Shown: piece after piece, positions 1 to 7,093 of the stretch
Layout of the letters: the number at the start of each line of letters is the position of its first letter
How positions within the stretch are numbered: the first letter of the stretch is position 1
DNA from: Polaribacter septentrionalilitoris
Lineage (GTDB): Bacteria; Bacteroidota; Bacteroidia; Flavobacteriales; Flavobacteriaceae
Reading direction: 5' to 3'
NCBI RefSeq assembly: GCF_009832745.1
Contig: NZ_VRMJ01000016.1
Coordinates: forward strand, 1-41,365
Length of the DNA: 41,365 bases
Translations under genes and position numbers: made by a program
Notes under the pieces: model-generated
What the model saw: the letters and a program-made list of their open reading frames with translations, nothing else
Databases searched by the model: none
Told to the model about the DNA's origin: nothing

Positions 1-117
1 GCTAACAAAATAGGCTATAAAACCGCTAAAAGAAGATTTAAAATGGAACTCAGAAATTTAGCTATTGCCTTGATAGTTCTAAAATGTGAAGGAAATTTAG
101 ACCATTTTGAAACCTAA
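1..117 (+). CDS. 3' end of an unidentified gene (partial)
   Basis: Frame 1 is open from the window edge and gives 38 residues ending in LDHFET, then TAA. The segment is basic (KTAKRRFK) followed by a hydrophobic, helix-like stretch (LAIALIVLKCEG), which looks like a genuine folded C-terminus rather than random translation. A weak hairpin with a T-run follows about 30 bases later. I do not recognise the family, and most of the gene lies outside the window. Confidence 0.5.
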   Translation, partial: ANKIGYKTAKRRFKMELRNLAIALIVLKCEGNLDHFET

Positions 118-149
118 AAAAATGGCCAGAATTTCTTCCGACCATGACT

Positions 150-170
150 AGCCTTTAGGCTTCTTTTTTT
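150..170 (+). terminator. weak intrinsic terminator
   Basis: AGCC-TTTA-GGCT forms a four-base-pair stem followed by a run of seven T. It lies just downstream of the partial gene at the left edge. The stem is short, so this is only a candidate. The T-run also overlaps the stop codon of the convergent small gene. Confidence 0.35.
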
Positions 171-366
171 ATTGTCTCACTAACGCTAGACAAGAATATA
201 ATTCAGGTTTGTTTGCTGTAAATTGTCTTAACCATATTGTTAACTCGTCAATTTCATAAGGTAACAATCTCTTTAATGCTTTTTCTACTTCTCTACAAAA
301 CAAATCTGAATTAAAACTTACTTTCTCTAGTACAGTTTTTGTGTACTCAAACATTGCTCTCGCCAT
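169..366 (-). CDS. small conserved hypothetical protein (65 aa)
   Basis: A 65-residue soluble protein with ATG start and TAA stop. It has no signal peptide or membrane segment and appears helical, with alternating acidic and basic residues (EKALKRLLPYEIDELTIWL) and two cysteines. It resembles small uncharacterised proteins that I recall from flavobacterial genomes, but I can name no domain or function. A TAnnTTTG box lies 62 bases upstream at 429-436, which supports expression as a single gene. It converges on the partial gene at the left edge. Confidence 0.65.
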   Translation of the reverse strand: MARAMFEYTKTVLEKVSFNSDLFCREVEKALKRLLPYEIDELTIWLRQFTANKPELYSCLALVRQ

Positions 367-428
367 CTTTTTTTAATAAATTTAGTTATACAATAAAACG
401 TTTGGTAGACTTAATTATTATATTACAC

Positions 429-436
429 CAAATTTA
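429..436 (-). promoter_or_regulatory. -7 promoter box (TAAATTTG)
   Basis: On the minus strand this reads TAAATTTG, an exact match to the Bacteroidetes -7 consensus TAnnTTTG, upstream of the 65-aa gene. It lies just beyond the T-run of the terminator of the preceding gene, as expected for a new transcription start. Confidence 0.5.
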
Positions 437-437
437 A

Positions 438-469
438 TAAAAAAACCAACATCAAAAACTGATGTTGGT
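438..469 (-). terminator. intrinsic terminator after the 86-aa gene
   Basis: On the minus strand ACCAACATC pairs with GATGTTGGT (nine perfect base pairs, seven-base loop) and a run of T follows. It lies about 33 bases past the stop codon of the gene at 502-762. Confidence 0.85.
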
Positions 470-501
470 CATAAAATTTTGTTTAAAAAAAGTTAAATAA
501 A

Positions 502-762
502 CTACAGTTTATTTATTTTTTCTACTAAAGCTCTCGCTTGATCTTCTAATTCTTGGTTTATCGCTTTAAAATGCGCTTTTGGGTTTTCAACATCATTAGC
601 ATTTACTTTTTCGATTAAAGTGTCAAAAGTTTCAATTGCTTCATCAATAATTGCATCACCTTTTTTAGGTTCATTTTTTAACGCAGACGCATCTAACGCA
701 TATTCAATAACATCACCTAAAACATAATTGATGTCTTTTTTTAAGTTTTTTATACTTGCCAT
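502..762 (-). CDS. small conserved acidic protein (86 aa)
   Basis: An 86-residue soluble protein that appears mostly alpha-helical and acidic overall (DAIIDEAIETFDTLIEKVNA). It starts MASIKNLKKDINYVLGDVIE. There is no signal peptide, membrane segment or recognisable catalytic motif. It is a stand-alone gene with its own -7 box 24 bases upstream (786-793) and a strong terminator 33 bases downstream. It resembles flavobacterial conserved hypothetical proteins; the function is unknown. The isolated promoter-terminator arrangement argues that it is really expressed. Confidence 0.8.
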   Translation of the reverse strand: MASIKNLKKDINYVLGDVIEYALDASALKNEPKKGDAIIDEAIETFDTLIEKVNANDVENPKAHFKAINQELEDQARALVEKINKL

Positions 763-785
763 AACTTGTAATTCATTTAATGCTG

Positions 786-793
786 CAAATTTA
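786..793 (-). promoter_or_regulatory. -7 promoter box (TAAATTTG)
   Basis: TAAATTTG on the minus strand, 23 bases upstream of the ATG of the 86-aa gene, matches the Bacteroidetes -7 consensus. No clear -33 TTG was found at the usual spacing. Confidence 0.55.
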
Positions 794-803
794 GTCTAAT
801 TAT

Positions 804-1505
804 TTATAACAGCGATAAAACTTCTTTGATATTTAAAACAGTGCCATAATCAGCTTTTGATGAAATGGCTTCAGAAACCTCTTCATGGATCCAAGTGGTA
901 TGAAAAGGAATATGAATTGCAGAGGCTCCTATTTTTACTAATGGCAAAACATCAGATTTTAAAGAGTTTCCAATCATTAATAATTCTGATGGCTCTATAT
1001 CTAAATGCTTAATTAACTTTTGATAATCTTTTGTTTTTTTATCGCTCATCACCTCTATATGATGAAAGTATTTTGACAAATTCGATTTATCAAGTTTTCT
1101 TTCCTGGTCTAATAAATCGCCTTTAGTTGCTACAATTAACTTGAACTTTCCCTGCAATGATTGCAACACCTCTTCTACTCCATCTAACAATTCAATTGGT
1201 TTTTCTAACATCTCTTTACCAATATTCAAAATCTTTTCAATGGTTTTTTGACTAATTTGATAGTTAGACAATTCTAAAGCACATTCTACCATAGACAACA
1301 TAAATCCTTTAACACCATAACCATAATGAGTTAAATTTTTGATTTCTGTTTGAAATAATTCTTGATCTATTTTATTCGCTGTTTCATATTTTGCCAATAA
1401 TTTGGCAAACTCTAATTCTGCTTCTCTAAAATAAGTTTCATTTACCCATAAAGTATCATCAGCATCAAAGGCAATTACTTTTATGTTTTTACTTATTTTG
1501 TACAT
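804..1505 (-). CDS. HAD-superfamily hydrolase (probable phosphatase)
   Basis: This is a 233-residue cytosolic haloacid dehalogenase-fold hydrolase. Motif I is FDADDTLW with the nucleophile Asp14 and acid/base Asp16. Motif II is the Thr in IVATKGD, the motif III lysine lies in the SDKKTKDY region, and motif IV is IGNSLKSDV. A helical cap occupies roughly residues 25-100, so this is a C1-capped, YjjG-like phosphatase. The start lies three bases after the stop of kdsB, so the two are co-transcribed from the kdsB promoter. The pairing suggests a link to sugar or KDO metabolism, but the capped architecture is not that of KdsC, the small cap-less KDO-8-phosphate phosphatase. The substrate is unknown. 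Confidence 0.9.
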   Translation of the reverse strand: MYKISKNIKVIAFDADDTLWVNETYFREAELEFAKLLAKYETANKIDQELFQTEIKNLTHYGYGVKGFMLSMVECALELSNYQISQKTIEKILNIGKEMLEKPIELLDGVEEVLQSLQGKFKLIVATKGDLLDQERKLDKSNLSKYFHHIEVMSDKKTKDYQKLIKHLDIEPSELLMIGNSLKSDVLPLVKIGASAIHIPFHTTWIHEEVSEAISSKADYGTVLNIKEVLSLL

Positions 1506-1508
1506 TTT

Positions 1509-2240
1509 TTATGATTTTAAATGCTCAATCGCTTTTTCTAAATCTTCAGGAGTGTCAATACCTACTGTTTCTACATCAGTTTCTACCATTTTAATTTTTT
1601 TCCCAATTTCTTGATATCTAATAGCTTCAATTTTTTCTGCTGCTTCTAATGGTGTAATTGGTGTGTTGTAAAAATCGATTAACGCTTGTTTCCTGAAAGC
1701 ATACACCCCTTTATGCTTGTAATATTTTACATCAATAGTTGTATCTCTATGATAAGGAATTACGCTTCTTGAAAAGTAAATTGCCATATTATTTACATCT
1801 GTAATTACCTTTACATTATTTGGATTTTCAATGTCTTCTTTATTGGTAATTTGTACTTTTAACGAGGCCAAGTCTACTTCTTTTTTTTCATCATTCTTAA
1901 AAACATCAATCAATTTAGACAAAGAAACTTCATCTATAAAAGGTTCATCTCCTTGTACATTAATTACAATATCAACATCGATATTTTCAACAGCTTCTGC
2001 AATTCTATCAGAACCACATTCGTGTTCTTTTTTACTCATAATTGCTTTTCCACTAGCATTTTCTATGGTTTTAAAGATGATATCAGAATCTGTTACAATA
2101 TACACTTCATCAAACAAATTGGTATGTAAAGCAGCTTCATAAGTTCTTAAAATTACTGGTTTACCTCCTAAGTCTTTCATCAATTTTCCTGGAAAACGTG
2201 AGGCACTATAACGTGCAGGAATCATTGCAATTACTCTCAT
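1509..2240 (-). CDS. kdsB: 3-deoxy-manno-octulosonate cytidylyltransferase (CMP-KDO synthetase)
   Basis: KdsB activates KDO with CTP to CMP-KDO, the donor used to attach KDO to lipid A in the cytoplasm. The 243-residue length is normal for the family. The N-terminal nucleotide-binding motif [14 protein letters not shown], the NVQGDEPFI motif and the C-terminal [11 protein letters not shown] are all present. The gene heads a two-gene operon with the HAD hydrolase (three-base gap). A TATCTTTG -7 box lies 21 bases upstream. No truncation or missing residue was seen. Confidence 0.97.
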   Translation of the reverse strand: MRVIAMIPARYSASRFPGKLMKDLGGKPVILRTYEAALHTNLFDEVYIVTDSDIIFKTIENASGKAIMSKKEHECGSDRIAEAVENIDVDIVINVQGDEPFIDEVSLSKLIDVFKNDEKKEVDLASLKVQITNKEDIENPNNVKVITDVNNMAIYFSRSVIPYHRDTTIDVKYYKHKGVYAFRKQALIDFYNTPITPLEAAEKIEAIRYQEIGKKIKMVETDVETVGIDTPEDLEKAIEHLKS

Positions 2241-2261
2241 TTGTCTGTTTTATTTTCGTAT

Positions 2262-2269
2262 CAAAGATA
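2262..2269 (-). promoter_or_regulatory. -7 promoter box of the kdsB operon (TATCTTTG)
   Basis: TATCTTTG on the minus strand matches TAnnTTTG exactly and lies 21 bases before the kdsB ATG, a usual leader length. No clear -33 element was seen. Confidence 0.6.
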
Positions 2270-2308
2270 ATATTTAAATGAATAGCGTTAAGAAACACTT
2301 TATTCTGA

Positions 2309-2512
<204 letters not shown>

Positions 2513-2552
2513 AAAATAAAAAAAGCTCAGAAATTCTGAGGTTTTATTTTAT
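2513..2552. terminator. bidirectional terminator between converging genes
   Basis: CTCAGA (2526-2531) pairs with TCTGAG (2535-2540), with an A-rich run on the left and a T-rich run on the right. It can end transcription both of the small membrane protein and of manA, whose stop codon lies inside its right flank. Confidence 0.75.
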
Positions 2553-3515
2553 ATATACTTCTAGTAATTCTGATTGTTTCTCTGATGATATTTGCAATTC
2601 TTTAATTGCAGCTGGAACTAAAATAGTTTCACCCATTTTTAGAGATTCCTTTTGATTCTTATACGTAAGTTCTACTTTACCTTCAACACACATATAAATT
2701 ACAAAACTGTCTTTGTTTAAATGATTTACAGTTATTTCTCCTAGAACTGGTAAAACACTAGTTGTAAAATAAGGACAAGAAACAATTTCTGAAGATGAGT
2801 TTTGTTCTTTATTATAGTCTGTTTGATAAGATTCTTTTGCTGAATAATCTATTGCATCTAAAGCTTCTTCTGTATGCAACTCTCTGTAGGTTCCATCTGG
2901 GTTTGGTCTATCCCAGTCATAAATTCTATAAGTGATATCTGATGTCTGCTGAATTTCTGCCAATAACACTCCTGCTCCAATTGCATGAACTCTTCCTGTT
3001 GGGATAAAATAAACATCACCTTTATTTACTTCATCTATATTTAAAATATCAGTTAAGGTTTTATTTTCTAGATGATGTAAATATTCTTCTGGAGTTACTT
3101 CTTTTTGAAAACCAACTATTAAATTTGCTTTTTCATCAGCTTGCATCACATACCACATTTCTGTTTTTCCAAAAGAATTGTGTCTTTTTTTAGCTAAATC
3201 ATCATGAGGATGTAATTGTATACTTAAGGCTTCTTTGGCATCTATAAACTTAATTAAAAGCGGAAATTTTTCACCAAAATGATTGTAGATTTTTTCTCCC
3301 ATTAATTCTGATTTGTATTCAGAAATCAATTCTTTTAAATCTTTTCCTTTTAAATCTCCATTAACAACAACAGAAGTATCTCCTTTAACATCAGAAAGCT
3401 CCCAACTTTCTCCAATATCTTTTCTATCAGATTTTTTATTGAGTTTTTGAATTAGCTTTTCTCCTCCCCAAATTTTATCTTTTAGTATGGGTTTAAATTT
3501 TAATAATTGATTCAT
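2544..3515 (-). CDS. manA: mannose-6-phosphate isomerase, class I
   Basis: This zinc enzyme interconverts mannose-6-phosphate and fructose-6-phosphate and feeds GDP-sugar and polysaccharide synthesis. Visible motifs are the N-terminal KPILKDKIWGG, the metal-binding QLHPHDDLAKKRHNSFGKTE and the later RVHAIGAGVLLAEIQQ with SDITYRIYDWDR. The C-terminal cupin half is complete, giving about 323 residues from the chosen start. A longer frame opens at 3560, but ATG 3515 is preferred because it begins exactly with the conserved NQLLKFKPILKDKIWGG region and because a -7 box (3534-3541) lies inside the longer version. The gene is transcribed alone and shares a bidirectional terminator with the small membrane protein. 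Confidence 0.95.
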   Translation of the reverse strand: MNQLLKFKPILKDKIWGGEKLIQKLNKKSDRKDIGESWELSDVKGDTSVVVNGDLKGKDLKELISEYKSELMGEKIYNHFGEKFPLLIKFIDAKEALSIQLHPHDDLAKKRHNSFGKTEMWYVMQADEKANLIVGFQKEVTPEEYLHHLENKTLTDILNIDEVNKGDVYFIPTGRVHAIGAGVLLAEIQQTSDITYRIYDWDRPNPDGTYRELHTEEALDAIDYSAKESYQTDYNKEQNSSSEIVSCPYFTTSVLPVLGEITVNHLNKDSFVIYMCVEGKVELTYKNQKESLKMGETILVPAAIKELQISSEKQSELLEVYIK

Positions 3516-3533
3516 CTTTTCTTGGGATTTAAA

Positions 3534-3561
3534 CAAATTTACAATGAAAAACTGTATCAAA
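3534..3561 (-). promoter_or_regulatory. manA promoter (-33 TTTG, -7 TAAATTTG)
   Basis: On the minus strand TTTG (3558-3561) is followed after 16 bases by TAAATTTG (3534-3541), an exact -7 box 18 bases from ATG 3515. The spacing is a little shorter than the usual 17-21. It decides the manA start, because the upstream in-frame ATG at 3560 would lie within the promoter. Confidence 0.55.
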
Positions 3562-3643
3562 AAAATTAACTAAGTTGATTCTATGAGATATATAACCAAA
3601 TGAATAACTCTCAATACAATTATAGGAATTCTCTTTACTAGAT

Positions 3644-3657
3644 TAAGCGTACGCTTA
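3644..3657. repeat. 14-bp perfect palindrome in the manA/queD intergenic region
   Basis: TAAGCGTACGCTTA is a perfect, spacer-free palindrome. It is GC-richer than the AT-rich 198-base region around it. It lies downstream of queD and about 100 bases upstream of the manA -7 box. There is no T-run, so it is not a good terminator; it may be a protein-binding site. The function is unknown. Confidence 0.4.
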
Positions 3658-3713
3658 TTAATAGAATATTGAAAAGTATAAAAAAAGGAATAGGATAATT
3701 TATTGTACCAAGA

Positions 3714-4127
3714 CTATTCTCCAGAATAACTCACAAAATTTCTTGGAGTTTCGTACAAGGTAATTTTTAAATCCAAATCTGTTGGCAAATGTTTTCTTAA
3801 CTTTTGATATGTTACAACACAGATATTTTCTGCTGTTGGATTCAACTCTTTAAATTCGTCAACTTCAATATTCAAATTTTTGTGATCAAAACACTCTTCA
3901 ATTTCTGATTTAATTAAATCTTTTAATTTCCCTAAATCATAAACGTAACCAGTTGTTGCATCAATTTCTCCTGTTAGAGAAACTATCAATTCGTAATTAT
4001 GTCCGTGATAATTTGGGTTAGAGCATTTATTAAAGACGGCAAAGTTTTTTTCATCAGACCAATCTTTTCGATACAATCTGTGTGCTGCGTTAAAGTGTGC
4101 TTTTCTATGTACAGTTACTTTAGGCAT
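3714..4127 (-). CDS. queD: 6-pyruvoyl-tetrahydropterin synthase / QueD-family protein
   Basis: This is a T-fold zinc enzyme of 137 residues. The zinc histidines are visible as the His of FNAAHRL and the pair in YHGHNYEL, and the catalytic Cys lies just before them (NKCSNPNYHGH). The C-terminal YETPRNFVSYSGE resembles classical PTPS enzymes. Family members either make 6-carboxy-tetrahydropterin for queuosine (QueD) or act in pterin synthesis; the sequence alone does not settle which. The gene overlaps the 3' end of idi by eight bases, so it is translated from the idi transcript. That pairing has no obvious metabolic reason. Confidence 0.9.
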   Translation of the reverse strand: MPKVTVHRKAHFNAAHRLYRKDWSDEKNFAVFNKCSNPNYHGHNYELIVSLTGEIDATTGYVYDLGKLKDLIKSEIEECFDHKNLNIEVDEFKELNPTAENICVVTYQKLRKHLPTDLDLKITLYETPRNFVSYSGE

Positions 4128-4638
4128 TTGTTAGTTTTTCGTAAGATTTATCAAAAATAATTTTAAACCACTCTGTATATTCTTTAGGATTTTTCTCAAT
4201 ATCTAATTTTACCTCTTCTAAAGTCATCCACTTATAAGCTTCAACTTCTTCTTTATTTATTTCAGGTTTACCATCAAACTTCCCAACCATTACATGATCA
4301 AATTCGTGTTCTGTCAACCCATTGTCAAATGGAGCTTTATAAATAAAAGAAAAGATCTCTTTAATATCCGTTACAAAACCCATTTCTTCTTGCAACCTTC
4401 TTCTTCCTGCATCAAGGTTACTCTCACCATCTCTTTGATGAGAACAACAAGTGTTTGTCCACAATAATGGCGAGTGATATTTGTGGGCTGCTCTTTGTTG
4501 CAACATCAATTCACCTTTTTCATTAAAAATAAATACAGAAAAAGCTCTATGCAAAACTGCTTTTTCATGAGCCTCTATTTTTTCCATCAATCCAACAGGA
4601 TTGTCATTTTCATCAACTAATACTACTTGTTCTTCCAT
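4120..4638 (-). CDS. idi: isopentenyl-diphosphate delta-isomerase, type 1
   Basis: Idi interconverts IPP and DMAPP in the cytosol for isoprenoid and quinone synthesis. It is a NUDIX-fold enzyme: the catalytic Cys is in TNTCCSHQR, the NUDIX helix is RRRLQEEMGF, and the acidic metal and proton-donor region is EHEFDHVMVGKFDG. From ATG 4638 the protein is 172 residues (MEEQVVLVDENDNPVG...), the normal start for the family. A longer frame from 4689 would add 17 unrelated residues and include the -7 box, so I reject it. The promoter box TATTTTTG ends only five bases before the ATG, so the mRNA may be leaderless. It is co-transcribed with queD. Confidence 0.95.
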   Translation of the reverse strand: MEEQVVLVDENDNPVGLMEKIEAHEKAVLHRAFSVFIFNEKGELMLQQRAAHKYHSPLLWTNTCCSHQRDGESNLDAGRRRLQEEMGFVTDIKEIFSFIYKAPFDNGLTEHEFDHVMVGKFDGKPEINKEEVEAYKWMTLEEVKLDIEKNPKEYTEWFKIIFDKSYEKLTNA

Positions 4639-4643
4639 ATTTG

Positions 4644-4672
4644 CAAAAATAGTGAAATGATTAGCTATCAAA
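4644..4672 (-). promoter_or_regulatory. idi-queD promoter (-33 TTTG, -7 TATTTTTG)
   Basis: On the minus strand TTTG (4669-4672) is followed after 17 bases by TATTTTTG (4644-4651). Only five bases separate the box from the idi ATG, which implies a leader of about zero bases. It is divergent from the promoter of the lipoprotein gene at 4760. Confidence 0.55.
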
Positions 4673-4727
4673 TCATAAAAATAATACAAAACCCATAACT
4701 CTTTTCTATTGTTTTATTTTGATGATT

Positions 4728-4735
4728 TATATTTG
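4728..4735 (+). promoter_or_regulatory. -7 promoter box (TATATTTG)
   Basis: TATATTTG matches the -7 consensus and lies 24 bases before ATG 4760. A TTG at 4709-4711 is a possible -33 element (16-base spacer). This supports the ATG at 4760 rather than the in-frame ATG at 4709. Confidence 0.55.
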
Positions 4736-4759
4736 CAACTCTTACAAAGTAGCTGTTTT

Positions 4760-5449
4760 ATGAAGATTTTTAAGTTTATCATCCTTATTTTGAGTGCTTC
4801 ACTCCTTTTTCAATGCAATAAAGAAAAGAAAAAAACTGAAATAAAAACTCCAATTCAAAAGAAGGAAAAAAAACTTGAGAAAAAAGTTAAAAAACGATGG
4901 GACAGTTTAAATAGCAACAATGTTGAAGCTTTTTTTACTGAATATGGTAAACATAATAAAGAGACAAAAGTGATCATAAAGACCAGATTTGGAAACATCA
5001 AGCTCAGATTATACAATGACACTCCTATTCACAGAGCTAATTTTATCTTTTTAACTAAAATCAAATATTTTAATACTACAGAAATCTACAGAGTTGCTAA
5101 AAACTTTGTTATTCAAGGTGGAAATTCTGATGAAACCTACACCATAAAGCAAAGAAGATTATATGGTAATTATAGATTACTACCAGAATTTAGATCAAAC
5201 AGAAGGCACAAATACGGTGCTTTAGCAGCTGCAAGAGATTGGGAAGACAATCCTAATAAATTATCAAATCCTTTTGAATTTTATATGGTGCATAGTAGAA
5301 AAGGCGCTCATCATTTAAACAACGAACATACTGTTTTTGGAGAAGTTGTTTCTGGTTTTGACACTATGGATAAAATCTCAAGAGTTAAGGTTGGTGTTGA
5401 TGAATGGCCACAAGAAGACATCAGAATGACTATCGAAATTTTAGATTGA
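4760..5449 (+). CDS. cyclophilin-type peptidyl-prolyl isomerase, lipoprotein
   Basis: A probable periplasm-facing lipoprotein of 229 residues that isomerises Xaa-Pro bonds in envelope proteins. It begins MKIFKFIILILSASLLFQCN: a lysine, a hydrophobic stretch, then a lipobox-like end at Cys19. A Lys/Glu-rich linker (about residues 20-60) leads to a cyclophilin domain with NFVIQGGNSDE (conserved Gln and Gly) and HTVFGEVVSGFDTMDKI. The active-site Arg is in EIYRVAKNFV. The middle of the domain (SNPFEFYMVHS in place of the usual QFFI) is divergent, so isomerase activity is likely but not certain. ATG 4760 is chosen over 4709 because of the signal peptide and the -7 box. Its stop codon overlaps the -33 element of prfC. 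Confidence 0.88.
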   Translation: MKIFKFIILILSASLLFQCNKEKKKTEIKTPIQKKEKKLEKKVKKRWDSLNSNNVEAFFTEYGKHNKETKVIIKTRFGNIKLRLYNDTPIHRANFIFLTKIKYFNTTEIYRVAKNFVIQGGNSDETYTIKQRRLYGNYRLLPEFRSNRRHKYGALAAARDWEDNPNKLSNPFEFYMVHSRKGAHHLNNEHTVFGEVVSGFDTMDKISRVKVGVDEWPQEDIRMTIEILD

Positions 5450-5476
5450 TAATTCTCTTTGTAAAACCTATCTTTG
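5446..5476 (+). promoter_or_regulatory. prfC promoter (-33 TTG, 20-base spacer, -7 TATCTTTG)
   Basis: TTG at 5446-5448 and TATCTTTG at 5469-5476 are separated by 20 bases, a canonical Bacteroidetes promoter. It lies at the end of the cyclophilin gene, 17 bases before the prfC ATG. Confidence 0.65.
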
Positions 5477-5493
5477 CACCTCAAATTTTGTAG

Positions 5494-7086
5494 ATGGGCT
5501 TTTTAGAAGAAATACAACGCAGAAGAACCTTTGGAATTATATCGCATCCAGATGCTGGTAAGACTACATTAACAGAAAAGTTATTGTTATTTGGTGGTGC
5601 GATACAAGAAGCAGGAGCTGTAAAAAATAACAAAATTAAAAAAGGGGCTACTTCCGATTTTATGGAAATTGAGCGCCAACGTGGAATTTCTGTAGCTACT
5701 TCTGTCTTAGCGTTCATTTATCAGAATAAGAAAATAAATATTCTAGACACTCCTGGTCACAAAGATTTTGCAGAAGATACTTTTAGAACTTTAACGGCTG
5801 TAGATAGTGTTATTGTGGTGATTGATGTTGCCAAAGGTGTTGAGCCACAGACCGAAAAGTTAGTTGAGGTTTGTAGAATGAGAAATATTCCAATGTTAGT
5901 TTTTATCAACAAACTAGATAGAGAAGGTAAAGATGCTTTCGATTTGTTAGACGAAGTTGAACAAAAATTAGGCTTACGTGTTACTCCAATGAGTTTTCCT
6001 ATTGGAATGGGTTACGATTTTAAAGGGATTTATAATATTTGGGAAAAGAAATTAAACATCTTTTCTGGTGATAATAAAACAGGCATTTCAGAAGGTGTTG
6101 AGTTTGATGATTTATCAAATCCAGAACTCGATAAGGTAGTTGGTGAAACTGCTGCAGAAACCTTACGTGAAGAATTAGAGTTGATAGATGAAGTTTATCC
6201 TCCATTTAACCAAGAAGAATATTTAGAAGGAAAACTACAACCTGTATTTTTTGGTTCTGCTTTAAATAACTTCGGCGTTAAAGAATTGTTAGATGCATTT
6301 ATAGAAATTGCACCTTCACCTCAACCCAAAAAAGCAGAAGAACGTTTGGTAGATTCTAAAGAAGAAAAACTAACAGGTTTTGTGTTTAAAATCCATGCAA
6401 ACATGGATCCTAAGCATAGAGATAGATTAGCTTTTGTTAAAATTGTATCTGGTAAATTCAAACGAAACGCTCCTTATTTACATGTAAGAAACGGAAAAAA
6501 AGTAAAATTTTCGAGCCCAAATGCTTTCTTTGCAGAAAAGAAAGAAATCGTAGACGAATCTTTTCCAGGCGATATTGTTGGTTTACACGATACAGGTAAT
6601 TTTAAAATTGGAGATACATTAACAGAAGGAGAAAAGTTGAATTTTAAAGGAATTCCGAGTTTTTCTCCAGAACATTTTAGATATGTAAATAATGCAGACC
6701 CTATGAAATCTAAACAATTGTATAAAGGTTTAGATCAATTGATGGATGAAGGTGTTGCCCAATTATTTACGCTAGACATGAACGGACGAAGAGTAATAGG
6801 AACAGTTGGTGCTTTACAGTACGAAGTTATTCAATATCGTTTAGAACACGAATATGGAGCAAAATGTACCTATGAAAATTTAAATGTTCATAAAGCCTGT
6901 TGGGTAGAGCCAGAGGATGTTAAAAACGAAGAATTTAAAGAATTTAAAAGAGTAAAACAACGTTATCTTGCCAAAGACAAGCAGGGACAATTGGTTTTTT
7001 TAGCAGATTCTGCATTTACCATTCAAATGACACAAAGTAAATATCCTACTGTGAAATTACATTTTACAAGCGAATTTAAAAATTAA
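5494..7086 (+). CDS. prfC: peptide chain release factor 3 (RF3)
   Basis: RF3 is the translational GTPase that recycles RF1/RF2 from terminated ribosomes. The 530-residue length is normal. The P-loop [10 protein letters not shown], the switch I region ending in [12 protein letters not shown], the G3 motif [12 protein letters not shown] and the G4 motif INKLDRE are all present. Domains II and III follow, with RF3-typical segments such as [20 protein letters not shown]. The preceding promoter is clear. The downstream barrel gene begins seven bases after the stop, so the two probably share a transcript, although no functional link is obvious. Confidence 0.97.
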   Translation: MGFLEEIQRRRTFGIISHPDAGKTTLTEKLLLFGGAIQEAGAVKNNKIKKGATSDFMEIERQRGISVATSVLAFIYQNKKINILDTPGHKDFAEDTFRTLTAVDSVIVVIDVAKGVEPQTEKLVEVCRMRNIPMLVFINKLDREGKDAFDLLDEVEQKLGLRVTPMSFPIGMGYDFKGIYNIWEKKLNIFSGDNKTGISEGVEFDDLSNPELDKVVGETAAETLREELELIDEVYPPFNQEEYLEGKLQPVFFGSALNNFGVKELLDAFIEIAPSPQPKKAEERLVDSKEEKLTGFVFKIHANMDPKHRDRLAFVKIVSGKFKRNAPYLHVRNGKKVKFSSPNAFFAEKKEIVDESFPGDIVGLHDTGNFKIGDTLTEGEKLNFKGIPSFSPEHFRYVNNADPMKSKQLYKGLDQLMDEGVAQLFTLDMNGRRVIGTVGALQYEVIQYRLEHEYGAKCTYENLNVHKACWVEPEDVKNEEFKEFKRVKQRYLAKDKQGQLVFLADSAFTIQMTQSKYPTVKLHFTSEFKN

Positions 7087-7093
7087 AGTTATT

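Noticed and set aside
804..1505. HAD gene as kdsC (KDO-8-phosphate phosphatase)
   Set aside because: KdsC is about 170-180 residues with no helical cap; this protein has 233 residues with a cap domain, so only a general HAD call is safe.
1831..2142. 103-codon plus-strand open frame inside kdsB
   Set aside because: It is antisense to a well-supported gene, Ser/Thr/Ile-rich as expected from antisense AT-rich coding DNA, and has no promoter or homology.
3516..3560. manA start at 3560
   Set aside because: The extra residues are hydrophobic and not part of the family, and the -7 promoter box lies within them; ATG 3515 begins at the conserved N-terminus.
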